Position numbers and translations under genes: made by a program
Assembly: GCA_005765155.1 (NCBI GenBank)
Contig: VCCP01000002.1
Span: forward strand, 4,898,001-4,962,000
DNA: 64,000 nt
Direction of reading: 5' to 3'
DNA from: Zelopaecilomyces penicillatus
Lineage: Eukaryota; Ascomycota; Sordariomycetes; Hypocreales; Pseudodiploosporaceae
Shown: positions 59,189 to 64,000 of the stretch, piece by piece
How the letters are laid out: every line of letters starts with the position of its first letter
How positions within the stretch are numbered: the stretch's first letter is position 1
Notes under the pieces: model-generated
The model's database searches: none
What the model was told of the DNA's origin: nothing
What the model saw: the letters and a program-made list of their open reading frames with translations, nothing else

Positions 59189-61692
59189 GTCAGGCTGGCA
59201 GGAGCTTAAATATGGCCAAAGGTGTCGCGGGCGAGAAAACTATCGTCGCGGGCGGCAAGGCAAGACGAGAATCGCTATGCTGTTGCTAGGCGTTCTCGAC
59301 AAAGACGGAATTGGGGAATATATGAGTTATTAGATGAGGACAATGGGGGCTATGAACTTGAATGGTCCAATCAATAGTAGCGGTTGGTTTTTCAAGATTA
59401 TCTTTGAACAAGACTGAGGGCGCTCAACGTCCTTGTACTTGCGATTGCTCCGTGTAAATGAATGAGGGGCGATGGTGTAGATGGAATGGGAGGGGGATAA
59501 AATGATGGGGGTAGACATCTTGTTAATGTACTTTAGTCCGCAATAGACCTTATAGTAAGGCAGGGCAGGAAGGCATCAAGGCGCCCAGGCATACATTGCT
59601 GCGGCACTTCATGGTTGGAGAAGATGCTGCCAAGACTGGTTGATGCACGTTCGTACAACCTCAGGAAGAAGCAGTGAGACAGTCTCAAGATTACAAGTCG
59701 CCGCTCCAACATGCCTGGAATCCTTTACTGAAACACTCGGTGAGACGGGATTGGGTGGATTGGAGAATCTAGAGCTTCGCTAAGCGGTCTGTCTATGGGC
59801 TGCTCTGCTGTCGATGCATGGATCATCATGTTGCGCCCAAGCCAAGGCAAATGGTGTCAGTGGTGGCACCCACGGACGGGTAAGGTAGCGTCCGCCAACA
59901 AAGGGGATCTAGCGACGTAGACGGTACGGATGCTATCTATGGTGGTATCCGTGGGTCTTGGCTGGACAGGTGAGGCGAGAGAGATCGCGCCGACTAATAG
60001 GAATTAGTAGACTTGTCAGCGGCGGATGGAGTGGCTTCTGGGTAATTGGATCGAATTAGTAACAGCGTCGCGTACGAGACTGGACTCGTATCTGATGGAT
60101 GGGCTCTGACAGCATCTGCCGGAGCTATGTTTATCATATCAGACACCAACCGCAAAACTCAACACAGCTCAGTGCCCAAACTATCGACAGCCTTTTGACT
60201 GAGACACAGCAATCTTACGCTAAAACTGCTTATCAGTCAACCCCCCGTGGCTGAGATGGTTGATCTGGTAGGTTGATTAATATCTGGCAAGGGCTCTTCC
60301 TTGCCTTGATGTCGACGGGGTGCATTTCCGGCCGGCGCCAGTGGCGGTTGAGTCGCAGCAGCAGCATGCATTGCAAGGTTGCAAGGTCGCAAGGTGAGGG
60401 ACAACCCCGGCAGCGAATGGGCAGCCAAGACGTAATGTGTTTAGGTACACTCTCATTGTACGGACATCACACATCAATCAATGGCTTGCTGCCATCCACC
60501 AACGCACGCACTTTGCGTCCTTCGTTGCCTCGCTTCTCTGACCATGTCAAACAGTGTCGCATCATTATGTCCAGCAAATTCCTGAGCCATCCGGCCGTGC
60601 AACTTCAGATTCGTCATCTCCCCACCACCAGGGCACGGGGAGACCTTAATTCGACCTACCCCGTGCTTCTAAAACCACAGAACGTTGCATGGAGTGCAAC
60701 GTCCAGGTTGACACTGCCTGCTGCTTATTCTTATTTCTCGGCTGCGCTCTTCAGTAATTAAATTTAGCCCGCGCGGGCGGGCATGGGGTGTAGTGCAACG
60801 ATCTCTCCCCCTATTCCACCTGGGACACGCATTCTTGACAAGTTCCGGCTTGGCATTCGCCATTCAGATTGCCGTGGTGGGTGTGTCCCGCCTGCTCCCT
60901 TGTTGGATTGAAAGTGCAATGTGGCCTCGTTGATAGCACAGAGTTTACCCCTGCTGCATTCGTTGACGAGCTGGCGTACATATGCCCTAGCATGTTGTCA
61001 CACCCCATTGTGTAGTAGGTATTATTAGTAGTCCCCATCTTCCAATTAGGAATGATCATACATCATGCATCCCACAGAATCCGGGGAATAGGTGCCGTCC
61101 ATCTGAGCGGAGATCGTAGCGTGGGGGCTTTCAAGGGTGAATGTGCGTGGTGGTCGTGTGAATTTGTTTCATCTGAGGTACGTACTCTGCTCGCACTCTC
61201 CACAATTGCTTGCAGCTCACTTTCATCAAGGGAAAGCATCTTGTTTCGTCGGCTCTGGTTTTACGTCGCCGGATGCTATTCGATAGAATGTGTCCCTCAG
61301 ATTGTGCAAAATGCTATTAAAAGAACGACAGTCCATCATTGAGAGAATCAGCCTCAAGGGCAAGTGGTACTGGCGACATTACCTGAGGCACGTGACGGCT
61401 AGCAAAGCTCACCCCACTAGGGCCGACAGCTCCAACATGCGTAGAACTCCACAGAAACTCGCTGACTGATGACTATTGCCCCTCCATGATGTTCTCTCGT
61501 CTTCGTCTTCGTTGTCCTGGTGCTGTCCAGACATATGAGCTTCCCGGGTCATGTTTTGCTGCGAGTTTCGTTGAGAAGTAAACTTAAATTTGTTTTCACC
61601 AAACAGCCAATTCCGCAACCGCTGCGTCCTGGTCTTCACGTTAACCTTCCACGAGTTGTCCGCAGACGCCGTTGGCGTAAGACGGCATTATC
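59189..61692. other. divergent intergenic region, 2.5 kb
   Basis: It lies between the starts of the F-box (-) and UFD1-domain (+) genes and holds both promoters. No coding frame is supported. A GCCCGCGCGGGC palindrome is at about 60767-60778. An uORF overlapping the UFD1-domain start begins at 61535. Confidence 0.5.
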
Positions 61693-61765
61693 ATGGATGA
61701 TACAACGGCCCTCCGTTGGTCCGGCACCTATGCTGTCCTTCCCACGTCTTTCCCAGCCTGCATGA
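61535..61765 (+). promoter_or_regulatory. uORF overlapping the UFD1-domain gene start
   Basis: An ATG at 61535 opens a 76-codon frame (MSFPGHVLL...) that runs past the main ATG at 61693 in another frame. If the transcript starts upstream of 61535 it would inhibit the main start. The transcription start is not known, and the frame could be outside the mRNA. Confidence 0.3.
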
Positions 61766-63960
61766 ACCTTTCTGGTGATAAGATCATCCTACCCCAATCA
61801 GCTCTCGAACAGATACTTGCTGCCTCTTCAGCCCAGAGAGTAGCCTTGTCACCCAATCGGAACGAAGCATACTCGGGGTTCGGCCTTCCACAGAGTTATG
61901 AGAATGGAGATAGCTCCCAATTGGGTCCTAGCCCTCTCATATTTCGACTTGTAAACCCGACAAACAACAATGTAGTGTATGCAGGCATACGGGAATTCTC
62001 TGCTCCAGAGGGCACCATCGGCCTCAGCCCATTTCTAGCTGATGCTCTCGCCATCAAACAAGGGGATTCTGTGGTTTCATCAGATGGGGGTGTTAATAAC
62101 CCTGTAGATTTCACAGAATCGCAATTGCCATCAGCACCAGCTCAGATAGCAATTAAGACAGTGCAGTTGTCCAAAGGCACTTATGTGAGGCTACGCCCAC
62201 TCGAAGCAGGGTACGATCCGGATGATTGGAAGCATCTGCTCGAGCGACAACTCCGAAATAATTTCACCTCATTGACAAAAAATGCTGTGCTATCGGTTCA
62301 AGGTGTACATGGCGAAGAATTCAGACTGTTGGTTGACGAGTTTGCCCCTGTTGGAGATGGCATCTGCGTGGTAGACACCGATTTGGAGGTAGACATCGAA
62401 GCTCTCAACGAAGAACAGGCGAGAGAGACGATGCGCCAGATGATATCAAAGGAAAAGTCAACTTCTGATTCTGGCAGCTCCAAAGGCGGCGAATTGGATA
62501 TCTGGAAGGACATTGAAGGACATGTAGCACCAGGGCGATACGTCGACTACACTCTGCCATCATGGGATCGTTCACAGAGCCTGACGATAACTTTGAGTGG
62601 CATTTCGGAAGAGGCCGAGCTCGACTTGTTCGTCACGCCAAAATCCCGACAACAGAGATCGCTTCCTCGAGACAGCTTGCATGTCTTTGGCGACTTTTCT
62701 CCTGTTACGAACGGACGCAAGAGCATCACAGTATCCCCAACAAATGTAGAACTTGAGGGAGCAGAGAGTATTCTAATATCGGTTCATGGCTATCAAGGTC
62801 CTGCAACAGCCGGACAGTCGGTATCATCGTTCACATATAATATTCGAGCCCAAGCCACCGCCGCCAGAGGTACTGCGGACGAGTCGATTGAATTAGACGA
62901 CCCAGAGCATTCTGCAGACGAAGAACAATGCAGAAATTGTCACCAATGGGTTCCAAAGCGAACAATAGTCCTGCACGAAAACTTTTGCCGAAGAAACAAC
63001 ATACTTTGCACTCTCTGTCAATCTGTATTCAAGAAAGACTCAGTAGAGTGGGAGAGCCACTGGCATTGTGATCATGACAATGCCTATGGCAGTTCCACCT
63101 CTAGCAAGGCAAAACATGACCAAGTTTTTCATACGGATCGCAGTTGTCCATCATGCGAGTTTTCGACAAACTCACTATCGGACCTAGCACGACACCGAGC
63201 GAGTGTCTGCCCTGGAAAAATAATACTCTGTAGATTCTGTCACCTTGAAGTGCCTCAAGAAGGCGATCCTTTCAACCCGGCCCCAGAGGTCGTGCTATCC
63301 GGAATGACAGCCCACGAGCTAGCGGATGGGGCTAGAACGACGGAATGCCATCTCTGCAATAAGATAATTCGCCTGCGAGATATGGAAACTCACCTGAAGC
63401 ATCACGAACTCGACAAGGTCAATCGATCAAAACCCCTGATTTGCCAAAACGTGAACTGTGGGCGGACGTTGTATGGTGTCGGCCCAAGGGGCCAGATTAA
63501 GACGGGGGCAACCCAAGATGAAGGAACAGGCAACAGCATCGGTCTATGCTCAATGTGTTTCGGACCGTTATACGTGAGCATGCATGATCCTGAGGGGAAA
63601 GCTCTTCGGAGAAGAATCGAAAGGAAATATCTTGGTCAAATGATGACGGGATGCGGCAAATCTCATTGTGCCAACGAATGGTGTAAAACAGGAAGGGCCA
63701 ACGCGAACCTGGATCCCAAGGGGTCGTCAGCACAAGCGGTGCTGCCCATGGTCAAACCGCTGCTCATAGAGGCACTGAGCGATCAAGAGCCCAAATACTT
63801 TTGTGCGGATGAAGCTACACAGACGAGGCGGAAGCTTGCAGAAATGGTGGCAGCTGAGAGGGCATGGGACATTGAATGGTGTGTGGCAGCTGCTGAAGCA
63901 GAAAAGGGCAATTTAGACAAGATGAGGGATTGGTTGCATGCTTGGGCACCCAATGTTTGA
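61693..63960 (+). CDS. UFD1-domain protein with zinc fingers and AZUL-like end
   Basis: Intronless, 755 aa. The N-terminal part (about 1-200) matches the Ufd1 double-psi-barrel domain (AVLPTSFPACMNLSGDKIILP, then TVQLSKGTYVRLRPLE), the fold that binds ubiquitin and Cdc48/p97 partners. A beta-rich middle region follows. From about residue 410 a cysteine/histidine-rich part contains several TRAF/C2H2-type zinc-binding units (CRNC...H...C, CTLC, CPSC...H, CRFC, CHLC...H...H). The end carries CGKSHCANEWCKTG, like the AZUL zinc finger of UBE3A-type proteins. Fungal genomes annotate such composites as ubiquitin fusion degradation proteins; a role in ubiquitin-dependent protein turnover is inferred. 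It is divergent to an F-box gene 2.5 kb away. The stop is 40 bases before the window end. Confidence 0.87.
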   Translation: MDDTTALRWSGTYAVLPTSFPACMNLSGDKIILPQSALEQILAASSAQRVALSPNRNEAYSGFGLPQSYENGDSSQLGPSPLIFRLVNPTNNNVVYAGIREFSAPEGTIGLSPFLADALAIKQGDSVVSSDGGVNNPVDFTESQLPSAPAQIAIKTVQLSKGTYVRLRPLEAGYDPDDWKHLLERQLRNNFTSLTKNAVLSVQGVHGEEFRLLVDEFAPVGDGICVVDTDLEVDIEALNEEQARETMRQMISKEKSTSDSGSSKGGELDIWKDIEGHVAPGRYVDYTLPSWDRSQSLTITLSGISEEAELDLFVTPKSRQQRSLPRDSLHVFGDFSPVTNGRKSITVSPTNVELEGAESILISVHGYQGPATAGQSVSSFTYNIRAQATAARGTADESIELDDPEHSADEEQCRNCHQWVPKRTIVLHENFCRRNNILCTLCQSVFKKDSVEWESHWHCDHDNAYGSSTSSKAKHDQVFHTDRSCPSCEFSTNSLSDLARHRASVCPGKIILCRFCHLEVPQEGDPFNPAPEVVLSGMTAHELADGARTTECHLCNKIIRLRDMETHLKHHELDKVNRSKPLICQNVNCGRTLYGVGPRGQIKTGATQDEGTGNSIGLCSMCFGPLYVSMHDPEGKALRRRIERKYLGQMMTGCGKSHCANEWCKTGRANANLDPKGSSAQAVLPMVKPLLIEALSDQEPKYFCADEATQTRRKLAEMVAAERAWDIEWCVAAAEAEKGNLDKMRDWLHAWAPNV

Positions 63961-64000
63961 TATACGAGATGGTTGGCATTGATAGGAGTGCTTGTACTGT

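Noticed and set aside
60238..60275. tRNA-like A-box (TGGCTGAGATGGTTGA)
   Set aside because: No matching B-box or acceptor stem could be drawn downstream; not a tRNA gene by eye.

Overview
The window looks like nuclear DNA of a filamentous ascomycete, most likely a Sordariomycete close to Hypocreales. The genes carry short GT-AG introns (54-163 bases, one of about 256) with GTAAGT/GTATGT donors and CTAAC/CTGAC branch sites. The gene families (Zn2Cys6 factor, PTH11-like receptor, berberine-bridge oxidase, fungal Na,K-type ATPase, THI5/NMT1 with a splicing riboswitch) are typical of Pezizomycotina. The species cannot be named from sequence alone. Sixteen protein-coding genes could be rebuilt, most with exact exon boundaries that keep the frame. 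No rRNA, convincing tRNA, CRISPR array, intact transposon or virus was seen.

Layout. 0-12 kb: a PGAP4-like Golgi glycosyltransferase (+), a secreted type-B carboxylesterase (+), the thiamine pyrimidine synthase THI5/NMT1 (+) with a TPP riboswitch inside a 5'-leader intron, and a convergent Zn2Cys6 regulator (-). 12-26 kb: two cation transporters on the minus strand, a Na,K-ATPase-type P-type ATPase (10 exons) and a KHA1-type K+/H+ antiporter, separated by 6.7 kb without a gene. 28-31 kb: a family-1 UDP-glycosyltransferase (-). 30.5-40.2 kb: 9.7 kb with no confident gene but several simple repeats and one long cysteine/tryptophan-rich open frame. 40-44.5 kb: an MFS hexose transporter (+) tail-to-tail with an eight-exon PTH11-like membrane protein (-). 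47.9-56.2 kb, all plus strand: a secreted bicovalent-FAD oxidase, an ARA2-like aldo-keto reductase, a beta-lactamase-like serine hydrolase and the SWR1-complex actin-related protein ARP6. 57-64 kb: an F-box/zinc-finger protein (-) and a UFD1-domain multi-zinc-finger protein (+), divergent and both pointing to the ubiquitin system.

How it fits together. Most genes are independent housekeeping or accessory functions; no secondary-metabolite core enzyme or defence island is present. The richest regulatory unit is the THI5 leader. A TPP aptamer, an 11-base-pair alternative pairing that ends exactly at the proximal 5' splice site, an AUG-free distal splice product and an uORF that overlaps the THI5 start together give a complete thiamine-responsive splicing switch, as known from Neurospora NMT1. 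The neighbouring cation pumps suggest a loose Na+/K+ homeostasis pairing. Other points of interest are a 7-base microexon that restores a CDWC motif in the F-box protein, uORFs before two genes, a recurring TACTA-NN-TAGTA dyad and a 303-codon orphan open frame.
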